From an uncultured Lachnospiraceae bacterium (lineage in GTDB: Bacteria > Bacillota > Clostridia > Lachnospirales > Lachnospiraceae), in contig CANQBH010000001.1 in assembly GCA_947589155.1 (NCBI GenBank), positions 166,332-230,331 on the forward strand: a DNA stretch of 64,000 bases, given 5' to 3'. Position 1 is the first letter of the stretch. Each line of letters starts with the position of its first letter. Below the pieces are notes generated by a model. The model searched no databases and had not been told where the DNA came from. It saw only the letters and a program-made list of their open reading frames with translations. Shown here one piece after another: positions 27,680-36,645 of the stretch. Position numbers and translations under genes: made by a program.

Positions 27680-28438
27680 ATGCTGCATCCAAAGGAATTA
27701 CTGAAGATAGCGATTGTTGACGAAGATGTTTTCTGGTGCAGGCGAACGATGCAGTACATAGAAGGCCTGTATCAGGACGTTCTGCCGGAAATTGAGATCT
27801 ACACCAAAGGGGAGGAATTCCTCAGCGCGGACCGGTTCTTCGAGGTCGTCCTTACGGACGTCAAGATCGGTGAGGTGAATGGCTTTGCCATGGTGCAGGC
27901 GTACAGGACAAAGCATGACGGGAGCAAGATCGTTTTCCTGACCGACCATGAGGAACTGGCAAGACGCGGGTATCTGGTGGACGCGTTCCGCTTTATCCCA
28001 AAAGCGCGGATGAAAGAGGAATTGCCGGAGGCGCTCCGTGCGGTGCACCATCTCAAAATGAAACGGCAGTATATTAAATTGTCTGTTTTGGAAAGAGGCC
28101 CGCTGGTCCTGCCGGTGGCGGATATCATCTACGCCCAGAAGGATGGGCGGCACGTCCGGATCCATACGCGGACCGGCGACTATCTGTGCAACCTGTCCGT
28201 GACGAAAGTGGAGAAAATGGTAAAGGAGTATTTCGGCTTTTTCAGAAGCCATCGCTCGTGTCTGATCAATCTGTACGAACTGGACACGCTGGAGAATTTT
28301 GGCGTGCACATGAAGGACCGTTCTTCGACCTATCTCAGTTCGCACAAGATCCGCGAACTGCGCCTGCTGCTGAAGAAGTATCAGTTTGAACTGGCGGAAG
28401 GGTTTAAGGATATTTTTGATCCGAAGCATAAAAAATAA
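27680..28438 (+). CDS. LytTR-family response regulator (AgrA/LytR type)
   Basis: About 252 residues. A receiver domain (KIAIVDEDVFWC, phospho-Asp in VVLTDVKIG, KARMKEE) is followed by a LytTR DNA-binding domain (PVADIIYAQKDGRHVRIHT ... GFFRSHRSCLINL). LytTR proteins bind direct repeats at virulence and exopolysaccharide promoters. ATG 27680 or 27674 could be the start; AAAGGAG lies 10 or 4 bases before them. It is divergent from the Spo0A-like gene, so a shared control region regulates both, and it faces the phase-variable glycan island. Confidence 0.88.
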   Translation: MLHPKELLKIAIVDEDVFWCRRTMQYIEGLYQDVLPEIEIYTKGEEFLSADRFFEVVLTDVKIGEVNGFAMVQAYRTKHDGSKIVFLTDHEELARRGYLVDAFRFIPKARMKEELPEALRAVHHLKMKRQYIKLSVLERGPLVLPVADIIYAQKDGRHVRIHTRTGDYLCNLSVTKVEKMVKEYFGFFRSHRSCLINLYELDTLENFGVHMKDRSSTYLSSHKIRELRLLLKKYQFELAEGFKDIFDPKHKK

Positions 28439-28490
28439 GATTTGGGGATTGTAAAAGAAGGCAAGTTTGAAGACATAGTCTTGTAAATGA

Positions 28491-28553
28491 TGCGACTAAA
28501 GAGGCTGAAAGTGCGACTAAAGAAACTAAAAGTGCGACTAAAGAGCAGCAAAA
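28491..28553 (+). repeat. Three 21-bp direct repeats (in a nuclease-gene remnant)
   Basis: TGCGACTAAAG recurs at 28491, 28512 and 28533 with a 21-base period. Read in frame it gives the seven-residue repeats ATKEAES, ATKETKS, ATKEQQK, then a stop. It looks like a repeat-bearing part of a decayed gene. Confidence 0.6.
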
Positions 28554-28587
28554 ATGAATAGTCAAATCCAAAGAAAGCAGCAAGATT

Positions 28588-28854
28588 ATGCAGATACAGT
28601 GGGATAACTATCGCAAGGGCGAAACGAGCGGTGACAACACGATCCGGCTGTTGAGTAAGATGTTTTCTACCGATCTCAGTTATAAGGAGAAACAGGATGC
28701 ACTGCAGAACGAGTTTAAGATCAGTGTGAATAGGGAAATGAGCAAGGAGGTGCAGAGAATGTGCAACTTGAGTATGGGAGTTTTTAATAAAGGCTACGAT
28801 TCAGAAATTTCCATAGGCGAGATGAAAAGAGCGCGGGAGACGCCCGAAAAGTAG
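28588..28854 (+). pseudogene. C-terminal remnant of Rpn/PD-(D/E)XK nuclease-type gene
   Basis: 88 codons. The stretch LSYKEKQDALQNEFKISVN ... EVQRMCNLSMGV matches the usual end of Rpn-family recombination-promoting nuclease/putative transposase proteins, which are typically about 300 residues; the catalytic N-terminal part is absent. The ORF has no convincing ribosome site and is closed by a terminator. I judge it a decayed insertion at the left edge of the low-GC island. Confidence 0.5.
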
Positions 28855-28878
28855 CGGATACGATACCGGAGGTTTTAC

Positions 28879-28906
28879 AAGGCGCGCAGCCAAAGCGCGC
28901 CTTTTT
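28879..28906 (+). terminator. Rho-independent terminator
   Basis: A 9-bp stem (AAGGCGCGC / GCGCGCCTT), 7-base loop and T-run. It separates the regulatory region from the glycan island. Confidence 0.88.
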
Positions 28907-29185
28907 CAGGAGACAGGTACACATGGAGAAAAGAAATTTCAGAAACAGATGATCGTTGTGCTGTTTAGTATAAGGGCATGAGATGGGAATAAAAGGATTC
29001 GTTTCCGGCGGCGGAGAGAGGGTAAACCTTCCATCCTGCCGTTTTTTATGTTGCTGATAAAGAATAACGGTTTTCGCGTATATGATCTCGACGATCTGCG
29101 GCGTATAAGTATATAAAAACTGAGAAAAGGATATACTCTCATTGCTCTACATACCGGTCCAATACCGTCGATGATAGTCATAAGA
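28907..29185. other. Noncoding gap before the glycan island
   Basis: No convincing gene on either strand. A short minus-strand ORF (28939-29181) has no ribosome site or recognisable product. The base composition shifts to AT-rich here. The island promoter follows. Confidence 0.5.
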
Positions 29186-29214
29186 TTGACAGATTAGACT
29201 TTTTGAGTTAATAT
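29186..29214 (+). promoter_or_regulatory. Strong sigma-A promoter driving the glycan island
   Basis: Consensus TTGACA, 17 bases, TAATAT (with TATAAT overlapping three bases later). It lies about 70 bases before the wecE start. No other strong promoter was found in the long run of closely spaced genes that follows. Confidence 0.75.
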
Positions 29215-29283
29215 AATTTAGCATACGGCAAATTTCTACATTTTATGCAGGAATCCAATGTTATAGAGGCAGGAGCCATGGCA

Positions 29284-30414
29284 ATGATAAATTTTAATGA
29301 ACCGCCTTGTGTTGGTACGGAAGAAAAGTATATTGCGCAGGCAATAAAAAATAAAAAGATATGCGGTGATGGAGAGTTTACCGGGAAATGTAATGCATGG
29401 ATCGAGGCAAAAACCGGTACGGCGAAGGCACTGCTGACGACTTCATGCACTCACGCGACGGAGTTGGCAGCATTGTTGTCGGATATCATGCCGGGTGATG
29501 AAGTCATCATGCCCTCCTATACGTTTGTATCAACAGCGGACGCTTTTGCTTTACGCGGAGCGAAAATTGTATTTGTAGATATACGACCGGATACGATGAA
29601 CATAGATGAGACTTTGATCGAAGACGCGATCACTGCGAAAACGAGGGCGATCGTTCCGGTTCATTATGCAGGGGTAGCCTGTGAGATGGATACAATCTTG
29701 GAGATCGCCAAACGTCATCATTTGCTTGTGATTGAAGATGCGGCACAAGGGATTATGAGTACTTACAAGGGACGGGCTTTGGGAAGTATTGGAGACTATG
29801 GCTGTTACAGTTTTCATGAGACCAAGAATTTCAGTATGGGAGAAGGCGGAGCGCTTTTGATTCGCGATGCTAAGAATGTAGAGCGTGCTGAGATCATTCG
29901 CGAGAAAGGAACGAACCGTACAAAATTCTTCCGCGGAGAGATCGATAAATACACATGGGTCGAGGCGGGATCTTCGTATCTTCCAAGTGAACTTAATGCG
30001 GCTTACCTTTGGGCACAGTTAGAGCAGGCGCAGCAGATCATAGATGATAGGCTGCATACTTGGAATTTGTATTATGAACTTCTGGAACCGCTGGCAAAAA
30101 AAGGATATATTGAACTTCCGATCGTTCCGAAAGAATGTGTACACAATGGACATATGTTTTATATCAAAATGAAAAATCTGCAGGAACGGACACAAATGTT
30201 GGATTGGTTGAAAGGTAATGGCATTGGGGCCGTATTTCACTATGTGCCGTTACACACAGCTCCGGCCGGAAATGCGTACAGTGTATTTCATGGCGAAGAT
30301 CGCTATACGACCAAAGAGAGCGAAAGATTGATAAGACTACCGCTATATTACGGTATGGGAGCCGAAGTGATCCATCAGATTTGTGAGTGTTTATCAAATT
30401 ATTGGAACAGGTAA
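29284..30414 (+). CDS. wecE: dTDP-4-amino-4,6-dideoxygalactose transaminase (WecE/RffA)
   Basis: 376 residues, the same length as E. coli WecE and alike throughout: FNEPPCVGTE, LCGDG-like KICGDGEFT, MPGDEVIMPSYTFVST, PDTMNIDETLIE, VPVHYAGVACEMDT, the PLP-lysine segment SFHETKNFS, REKGTNR and HGEDRYTTKESERL. It uses glutamate and PLP to make dTDP-Fuc4N from dTDP-4-keto-6-deoxy sugar. RfbA and RfbB, encoded 6-15 kb upstream, can supply the substrate. ATG 29284 has AGGAG eight bases upstream; earlier in-frame starts do not. It is the first gene of the low-GC island. Confidence 0.93.
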   Translation: MINFNEPPCVGTEEKYIAQAIKNKKICGDGEFTGKCNAWIEAKTGTAKALLTTSCTHATELAALLSDIMPGDEVIMPSYTFVSTADAFALRGAKIVFVDIRPDTMNIDETLIEDAITAKTRAIVPVHYAGVACEMDTILEIAKRHHLLVIEDAAQGIMSTYKGRALGSIGDYGCYSFHETKNFSMGEGGALLIRDAKNVERAEIIREKGTNRTKFFRGEIDKYTWVEAGSSYLPSELNAAYLWAQLEQAQQIIDDRLHTWNLYYELLEPLAKKGYIELPIVPKECVHNGHMFYIKMKNLQERTQMLDWLKGNGIGAVFHYVPLHTAPAGNAYSVFHGEDRYTTKESERLIRLPLYYGMGAEVIHQICECLSNYWNR

Positions 30415-30427
30415 AAAGAGTGAACAT

Positions 30428-31567
30428 ATGAAAAAAATAGCGATTATTGGCGCCTCTCAGTTTCAGGAACCGCTGATCAAGAAAGCAAAAGATATGGGAT
30501 TAGAGACGCATGTTTTTGCATGGGCTTCCGGTGATGTGGGAGAAAAAGTTGCTGATTTTTTTTATCCGATCAGTATCACGGAAAAAGAACAGATCTTAGA
30601 GAAATGTCGCAATATCGGTATTGATGGGATCTGTACGATTGCTTCCGATTTGGCGACGATTACAGTTAGTTATGTGGCTGAACACATGGGGTTGCCGGGC
30701 AATTCTGTAGAAACCAGTATTCGATCGACAAATAAGAATCTCATGCGCCAATGTTTTGAGGAACACGGAGATCCTTCTCCTAAAAGCAGGATGGTTTCTT
30801 CGCTTGAGGAAGCGGAAGAATACGATTTGCAATTCCCTCTTATTGTCAAGCCAACCGACAGATCGGGAAGCCGAGGCATTTATAAAGTCAGTTCTGCAGA
30901 TGAATTAGCCGCGGCAATCGAAAATGCAAAGAAGCAGAGTTTCCAGAAAAAAGTTTTACTTGAAGATTATGTAGAAGGAAAGGAATATAGCGTTGAATAT
31001 ATCTCGTTTGCGGGCAGACATAGTTTCCTGTCTGTGACAGAGAAATTTACAACTGGTGCGCCGCTGTTCATAGAAACGGGACATATGGAGCCTGCCGGAT
31101 TGGATGATGACAAGGTTGCTGATATTAGAAATGTTGTAGAGCACGCTTTGGATAGTCTTGGCGTAACAATAGGTGCATCGCATACGGAATTAAAAATCGA
31201 TGCCGCGGGAAAAATAAAATTGATCGAAATTGGCGCTCGGATGGGGGGAGATTTTATAGGAAGCCATCTGGTCATGCAATCTACCGGAAATGATTATGTG
31301 GCGCTGGTTATACAGTGCGCAATGGGTGAAAAACCGATCGTCAAAATGCAGACGGAAGAAAATGTTGTTGCAGTGAAGTTTGCGTTTGATGATAAGGATT
31401 GTGATCTGATTGAGGGTTTTGTTAAACTCCATCCCAAAAACGTTCTCCAATACGATGTGGTGAGAAAGCAAGGAGAGCCGGTGACGGATAGTTCGTCAAG
31501 ATGGGGTTATTGCCTTGCAAATTTCCTCACAAGAGAAGAAGCAAAGATTCAATTAGATTTAAGATGA
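30428..31567 (+). CDS. ATP-grasp carboxylate-amine ligase 1
   Basis: 379 residues. It has an N-terminal pre-ATP-grasp domain (IAIIGASQFQEPLI), an ATP-grasp core with PLIVKPTDRSGSRGI (about residue 140) and EDYVEGKEYSVE, and a metal-binding IEIGARMGGDF near 270. Such enzymes join a carboxylate to an amine through an acyl-phosphate. Next to WecE it might attach an amino acid to the 4-amino group of Fuc4N; that is inference. A G6 run at 31243-31248 sits in the RMGGD codons without breaking the frame. A second ATP-grasp gene follows one gene later. Confidence 0.85.
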   Translation: MKKIAIIGASQFQEPLIKKAKDMGLETHVFAWASGDVGEKVADFFYPISITEKEQILEKCRNIGIDGICTIASDLATITVSYVAEHMGLPGNSVETSIRSTNKNLMRQCFEEHGDPSPKSRMVSSLEEAEEYDLQFPLIVKPTDRSGSRGIYKVSSADELAAAIENAKKQSFQKKVLLEDYVEGKEYSVEYISFAGRHSFLSVTEKFTTGAPLFIETGHMEPAGLDDDKVADIRNVVEHALDSLGVTIGASHTELKIDAAGKIKLIEIGARMGGDFIGSHLVMQSTGNDYVALVIQCAMGEKPIVKMQTEENVVAVKFAFDDKDCDLIEGFVKLHPKNVLQYDVVRKQGEPVTDSSSRWGYCLANFLTREEAKIQLDLR

Positions 31568-31577
31568 AAGAGTGGAA

Positions 31578-32528
31578 ATGAACGGAAAATTGTCGGTAGT
31601 TATACCATGTTACAATGCTGAAAAAAATATCGGTAATGTTATTAGTACAAATATACAGATATTCAAAGAACAGGGAATAGATGATTATGAATTTATTCTT
31701 GTCAATGACTGTTCGCTGGATCGTACTTGGGATGTGATCAGATCTTTATCAAAAAAATATGAAAATGTGACGGCAATCGATCTGGCAAAAAATTCCGGGC
31801 AGCATAGGGCAATCATGGCGGGATTTCATTATGTTTCGGGCGACTATGTGGTCGTTAGTGATGACGACGGTCAGACGCAAATGCAAATGATAGGCGTCAT
31901 GCTCGAAAAGATCAAAGAAGGCTATGATGTAGTTTCAACAGAATGGGTGGATCGGGGAAAACGTTCCTTATTTCGGAAGATCGGGACAATGATAAATCAG
32001 AAGATGACAAATGTTCTGATGGACAATCCAAAAGGGATGATCGTTTCGATCTTTTTTTTGGCACGCAGATATATCATAGAAGAGATGATTCGTTATCAGA
32101 ATCCATATCCGTATATCATCGGATTGCTGCTTAGAACGACCCATAATATTGCGACGATCCAGACGAAGCAGATGGATCGTCTGAGTGGCAGCAGCGGATA
32201 TTCTTTAAGGAAATTGATATCTCTTTGGCTGGATGGTATCACGGCATTTTCCATTCTGCCGTTAAGGATGGCAGTGGGACTGGGAATTTTTAGTGCCATA
32301 TGTGGGTTTATCTACGGGATCGTTATTGTGATTCAAAGGTTGGTTGTGCATAATGTGGTTGCGGGATGGAGTTCCCTTGCGGCACTTCTTTTATTTATGT
32401 TCGGAATTGTACTTTGCGTTCTTGGTATGATAGGAGAGTATATAGGAAGAATTTATATGTGTATTAACAATACTCCGCAATATGTTATAAAGGAAATATC
32501 AAAAGGGGACAAAGCAGAGGATGAGTAA
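31578..32528 (+). CDS. Polyprenyl-phosphate glycosyltransferase (GtrB/ArnC/DPM1-like)
   Basis: 316 residues. A GT2 core (LSVVIPCYNAEKNI, LVNDCSLDRTWD, DYVVVSDDDGQTQ) is followed by two C-terminal membrane helices (about residues 230-255 and 270-295) and the GEYIGRIY end typical of GtrB and ArnC. These load a sugar onto undecaprenyl phosphate; the lipid-linked sugar is then used outside the cell by a GT-C enzyme. Placed after wecE and an ATP-grasp gene, the likely cargo is Fuc4N or an acylated form. Its stop overlaps the next ATP-grasp gene by eight bases. Confidence 0.88.
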   Translation: MNGKLSVVIPCYNAEKNIGNVISTNIQIFKEQGIDDYEFILVNDCSLDRTWDVIRSLSKKYENVTAIDLAKNSGQHRAIMAGFHYVSGDYVVVSDDDGQTQMQMIGVMLEKIKEGYDVVSTEWVDRGKRSLFRKIGTMINQKMTNVLMDNPKGMIVSIFFLARRYIIEEMIRYQNPYPYIIGLLLRTTHNIATIQTKQMDRLSGSSGYSLRKLISLWLDGITAFSILPLRMAVGLGIFSAICGFIYGIVIVIQRLVVHNVVAGWSSLAALLLFMFGIVLCVLGMIGEYIGRIYMCINNTPQYVIKEISKGDKAEDE

Positions 32529-33708
32529 ACAAAAACGCGTATTGCTGCTAAATGCAGGACATACGGAAATACCGATCATTGAAGAATTAAAAAAAATGGG
32601 CTGCTATATTATCACATCTGGCACTCGAAAGGACATGCCGGGGCATAAATTGGCAGATACTTATATTTTTTGTGATTATTCAAATAAAGAAGAAATCCTT
32701 GAAGTTGCTAAAAAAGAGGATATAGACGGTATTGTTTCGTGTGCATATGACACAGCTTATGTTACGAGTGCGTATGTGGCGGAACAATTAAATTTGCCAG
32801 GACATGATTCATATAAAAACGCATGCTTATTGCATCAAAAAGATCTATTCAAAAATTTGTGTGAGGATCTGAAGATTCCCAATCCAAGATCAACCCCCTT
32901 TTTATCTGAGGAGCAGGCAATCTCATATGCGAAGGAGGTGCAATATCCCATTATTGTAAAGGCCGTTGATCAAGCAAGCGGTATAGGGATCATGCGTGCA
33001 GATGATTTCAAAGAAGCGGTCACAGCCATTCGAGGAGCATTTGACAAATCAAAAGAAAAAAGAATAGTGATCGAACCGTATATTGTAGGTCATCAGGAAT
33101 CGTTTGTAGCGTTTGTCGTAGATAAAAAAGTAAAAGTTTGTACGGCATGCAACTGTTATTCACCTATCAATCCATACCTGATCCAAACAGAAACAATGCC
33201 AAGTAAGAATTTCTTGAATCTAAAGGAAAGTTTGATCACGATCACGGAAAGATTATTTGAGCAATTAAATCTGGTTGATGGATTGATTACGCTTCAGTAC
33301 ATTGTAAAAGACGGACAGCCCTATATCATAGAGATGATGAGGCGTTGCTTAGGAAACCGTTTTCTTTTTCCGGTATCATATGTTACCGGATTTAATTGGT
33401 ATAAAGCAATGACGATGGCCGAATTGGGGATGGATTGTGCATTTTTGCCTATTGAGGGAAAAAAATCCGCCTACGCCGGACATCATGCTATCATGGCAAC
33501 ACAGAATGGGATATATCGTGGAACGGAGATACCGGATGAAATCATGAGTCATGTTGTGGAATATGATAAGTTGATGCAAGAAGGAGACGTTGTCAAGAAC
33601 TATCTTTCAGAAAGGATTGGATATCTTTATTATGTCTATGAAACGGAAAACGAAATGGAGCAAGCGGTTAGGAACTTTAATAGTAAGATAAAAATTACGA
33701 TGGAGTAA
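32521..33708 (+). CDS. ATP-grasp carboxylate-amine ligase 2
   Basis: 395 residues. Layout is as in ligase 1: VLLLNAGHTEIPII at the N-terminus, YPIIVKAVDQASGIGI (about residue 142) and the acidic IIEMMRRCLGNR (about 270) for ATP/metal binding. The two ligases differ throughout, so they are not recent duplicates and probably act on different substrates. The gene starts inside the preceding glycosyltransferase gene, and the sialyltransferase-like gene begins six bases after its stop. Confidence 0.85.
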   Translation: MSKQKRVLLLNAGHTEIPIIEELKKMGCYIITSGTRKDMPGHKLADTYIFCDYSNKEEILEVAKKEDIDGIVSCAYDTAYVTSAYVAEQLNLPGHDSYKNACLLHQKDLFKNLCEDLKIPNPRSTPFLSEEQAISYAKEVQYPIIVKAVDQASGIGIMRADDFKEAVTAIRGAFDKSKEKRIVIEPYIVGHQESFVAFVVDKKVKVCTACNCYSPINPYLIQTETMPSKNFLNLKESLITITERLFEQLNLVDGLITLQYIVKDGQPYIIEMMRRCLGNRFLFPVSYVTGFNWYKAMTMAELGMDCAFLPIEGKKSAYAGHHAIMATQNGIYRGTEIPDEIMSHVVEYDKLMQEGDVVKNYLSERIGYLYYVYETENEMEQAVRNFNSKIKITME

Positions 33709-33714
33709 AGAGTA

Positions 33715-34809
33715 ATGAAAAAAAGGGCGATTGCTTATATTGGCGGGCCGAGACAGTTACAGGATTTTATATGGTATTATCTCGCAAACGGAAAAGATTA
33801 TGTATGGGATCTTGTATGCCAGCCGATGTATAAAGAGATGGGGTTGGAAACTGTATGCAGACAATCGGGATTATTTGAAGAGATCTATATGCCCGATTCC
33901 TTTTTATCGCGTTCTAAGAAAGAATTGGTTAAAATAGGCGCGACGATGGGTCTATATTGGTTGTTTGGAAAGAGCAAACAATATGCCAAAAAAGAAATCG
34001 CAAAATTTATGGATATGAATCGCTATGAACATATGTGTTTGTCGACAGTTCGTGGAGTTACATGTGGAATGATGGCACTTGCAGCAGATGATTCTATCAG
34101 CATCGACCTGATGGAAGATGGTTATGGCGATAATACTGATGCTCATGCAAAACTGGAACTATACAGGTTGAAAGAACCTTTTTATTTAGTGGCCTATTTT
34201 TTTGCTAAAATGGGTTACTGTAATCCGAATGGTCTATTTCCACTCAAGTCGACAAAAAAATGTTGCAGGTATTCAGCGAAGCCGGAAACGTTATCCAAAG
34301 AGTTGTATAAGGAAGTGCGGCTGCTTGGAGACATGTCTTGCGTGAATGCCGGAGAATATGACGATCTGATGAGAAAGACGTTTGGAGAACTTGAGGATTA
34401 TAGTAATGCGCAGGCGATTCTTTATACTACCGCTATGAAAGATTTTTCGGAAGATTATCTGTATTATATTGATCTGGCGTGTAAATATCTGGCTGATAAA
34501 GAATACACGGAAGTGGCGGTAAAGAGGCATCCTCGAGATCAGGAGGATTATGTTATTCAGGGATGTGATGTTATTTCGTTAAATCCGCAGATACCCGGGG
34601 AAATTATTGCTAAAAATTTATGCAATCAGGAAATATATCTGATGTTTCCGTCGAGCACACTTGATGCTTTTGAAGACAGTGAAAAAAGCGTAAATATTTT
34701 TGAATTTACCGGGTTGGCGGATCAAGCATATTATACATCTAGTTTTTCAAATGCAATACAGACGGTGCGGAAGATTCGTGGACTTTCCGTAAACATCATT
34801 AAATTATAA
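33715..34809 (+). CDS. Sialyltransferase-like protein (GT52/polysialyltransferase type)
   Basis: 364 residues. The short motifs DLMEDGYGD (about residue 129) and VKRHPRDQED (about 266), with MFPSSTLDA (about 304), fit the (D/E)DG, HP and SS/TS motifs of bacterial sialyltransferases. It would transfer a nonulosonic acid from a CMP donor. The window encodes a legionaminic-type CMP-sugar route, which supports the call. Family assignment is by motif only; a lipooligosaccharide-type transferase for another sugar remains possible. Confidence 0.6.
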   Translation: MKKRAIAYIGGPRQLQDFIWYYLANGKDYVWDLVCQPMYKEMGLETVCRQSGLFEEIYMPDSFLSRSKKELVKIGATMGLYWLFGKSKQYAKKEIAKFMDMNRYEHMCLSTVRGVTCGMMALAADDSISIDLMEDGYGDNTDAHAKLELYRLKEPFYLVAYFFAKMGYCNPNGLFPLKSTKKCCRYSAKPETLSKELYKEVRLLGDMSCVNAGEYDDLMRKTFGELEDYSNAQAILYTTAMKDFSEDYLYYIDLACKYLADKEYTEVAVKRHPRDQEDYVIQGCDVISLNPQIPGEIIAKNLCNQEIYLMFPSSTLDAFEDSEKSVNIFEFTGLADQAYYTSSFSNAIQTVRKIRGLSVNIIKL

Positions 34810-34827
34810 AAGCGAGGTATGATCATT

Positions 34828-36607
34828 ATGGGAAGAATGATAGTAACAAATAATTGTCAGTGGAAAGATAATCTGGTGAAGGAATGTGAGGACAGCGGTT
34901 TTCGCCTGTCGGGAGATGATAACAATATAGCGGTTTTTCATAAATTGAATATTGATAATGAAAACTATTATCAGGATGGTGAAAACTGTATCGCATGTGC
35001 GGGCACGCTTATCTATAAAGAGGAGATCGGTGAAAAAGCGTTGCGCGCGTTTCTTCATGATGCCATGGAAGTAGAAAAAGAGGGGATACTTTCGTTGAGA
35101 GATCAGGCAATCGGAATGTATGCGGTTGCTATGAGAATCAATGACATAACTTATATTTTTGTTGATAATGAGAGCATTTATCAGTTCTTTTATTATGCGA
35201 AAAACGATCAATATCTGGCAATGCCAACCATATATCATATTGCGCAGCAGACGCAGGCGGAACTTGATGTGGACAATTTATACAAATGGTTGAGTGTGAG
35301 AGCCTATTATGACTGTTTCACCTGCTTTAAGGGTGTCAAAAAAATAGAAAGAGACGAGTTGATTGTAGTGGATGGAAATATTCTTGAAGTAGAACACTAT
35401 CCGATGGAACGCCTCAATTGGCAATCGAAAGATTTTAAGAGTGTGGCGGATGCGTTGGAGAAACAACTTGCAAACATCGGAAGGATAAGAAAGAAAGTAT
35501 TTAACAGATCCATCCTGTATCTCACGGGGGGGGGTAGACTCCCGCCTGGAATATGCCCTGAATGTGTCTGGTGATGAAAACGTAACGATCGGATATTGGT
35601 TAGGAAAGGACAGGATCTCAAACGGCCGTGTAGAAGACGCCAAACTTTCTCAAAGAATGGCGGAGATGTTCGGAAAAGAATTTAAGTTGTTTGACGTATC
35701 GGAGGAACTGGAAGACAGTTTTGATGGGATCGATAAAAAATATTGCGATAAATACGGCGAGTGGGTTAATATTTTTGCAAACAACATTAAATGGAAAGAA
35801 ATGTTTGAAAATCTGGACAAGGACATCGATTTTATCAATTTTGGAGCCATGTCTCAGCCGTTGCGGGAAGAGGTGGGACTTGATGTGCATTATAAGCGGC
35901 CTTATTCGATTGAGCAATTTGTGCAAAATGAATGTTTGCATTTGAATATCGCAGAAAAACTTTTTAGAAGCGATGCTGGGAAAATTGCGGAACTCTTATG
36001 CGATGCAGTCAAGCGCAATTTTGCGACTTCGGAGATGGATCTAAAAGATCTTACATATGAGGACTATGACCATTTGGTTGCTGAATTGTTTTATGCTCCG
36101 GAAGGATGGGCGTATTTGGTGGCAAATATGTTCTGTTATAGTTTTCCGCCGCTGGGCATGAAAACCATACACGATATGGCGGTTTCGATGAAGCCGGAAT
36201 ACAAGAAGGGAAGTAGGCCGCATATAGAACTGATACATCGGTTTTGCGATGACTTATTGGGGGTACCGTTCTTTACGCGCCATGCCTATGCAAAACTGGA
36301 TAGAAAGACGGGCAAGATCCAATTTAGTCTCTTCAGCCGCGCAAGACGAGCATTGATTCCAAAATTATCAGGCACGTGGTTGTTTGAAAAAGTAGCAGTC
36401 GGTATGCTTGCTAATATCATTTGGCCACAGATGAAAGAGGACAAGAGAATCTTTGAGGTGTGTCATAATCGTTTGGTTCATTCTAAGACGGTACAAAAAA
36501 ATCATATTGAAGTAAACGAGCCGAAGTCGATCACCGAAATCGACGTTACGGCATATGCTTCAACAGTGGCATTTATCCTTATGTTGGATTGTATAGGGGA
36601 GAGTTGA
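34828..36607 (+). CDS. Asparagine-synthase-like amidotransferase A (phase-OFF at G9)
   Basis: Read across the G run, this is one gene of 592 residues; as sequenced it is broken. The first frame stops at 35574 after 248 residues (LTGGGRLPPG...), while the downstream frame carries DSRLEYAL and runs on to 36607. With eight instead of nine G the protein reads LTGGVDSRLEY, the PP-loop motif of asparagine synthase. The N-terminal part resembles a class II amidotransferase fold but lacks the catalytic Cys2, as in beta-lactam synthetase and lasso cyclase. Such proteins in O-antigen loci form amides on sugar acids. ATG 34828 has GAGG ten bases upstream. Followed by a close paralogue. Confidence 0.85.
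35526..35534 (+). repeat. Poly-G phase-variation tract, G9 (gene OFF)
   Basis: Nine G within the SGGxDS-type motif of amidotransferase A. In frame at eight (or eleven) G; nine gives a stop 40 bases later. Confidence 0.9.
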
Positions 36608-36645
36608 TCTTAGATTAATAAAAAGGAAAGAGAGTCTTGGTTATT

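Noticed and set aside
28491..28553. CRISPR array
   Set aside because: Three short contiguous 21-bp repeats without spacers, in a coding frame.
28939..29181. Minus-strand 80-codon ORF
   Set aside because: No ribosome site, no recognisable domain and it lies in a decayed intergenic stretch.
29186..29284. Invertible promoter before wecE
   Set aside because: No inverted repeats flanking the promoter beyond a 5-bp GCATA/TATGC pair, and no recombinase gene nearby.
31243..31248. G6 run in ATP-grasp ligase 1
   Set aside because: Only six G, in frame within the conserved GARMGGD motif; not long enough to claim phase variation.
35564..36607. Independent gene starting at 35564 (and its counterpart at 37376)
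   Set aside because: No ribosome site or proper start; sequence is the C-terminal half of the asparagine-synthase-like proteins cut by the G run.
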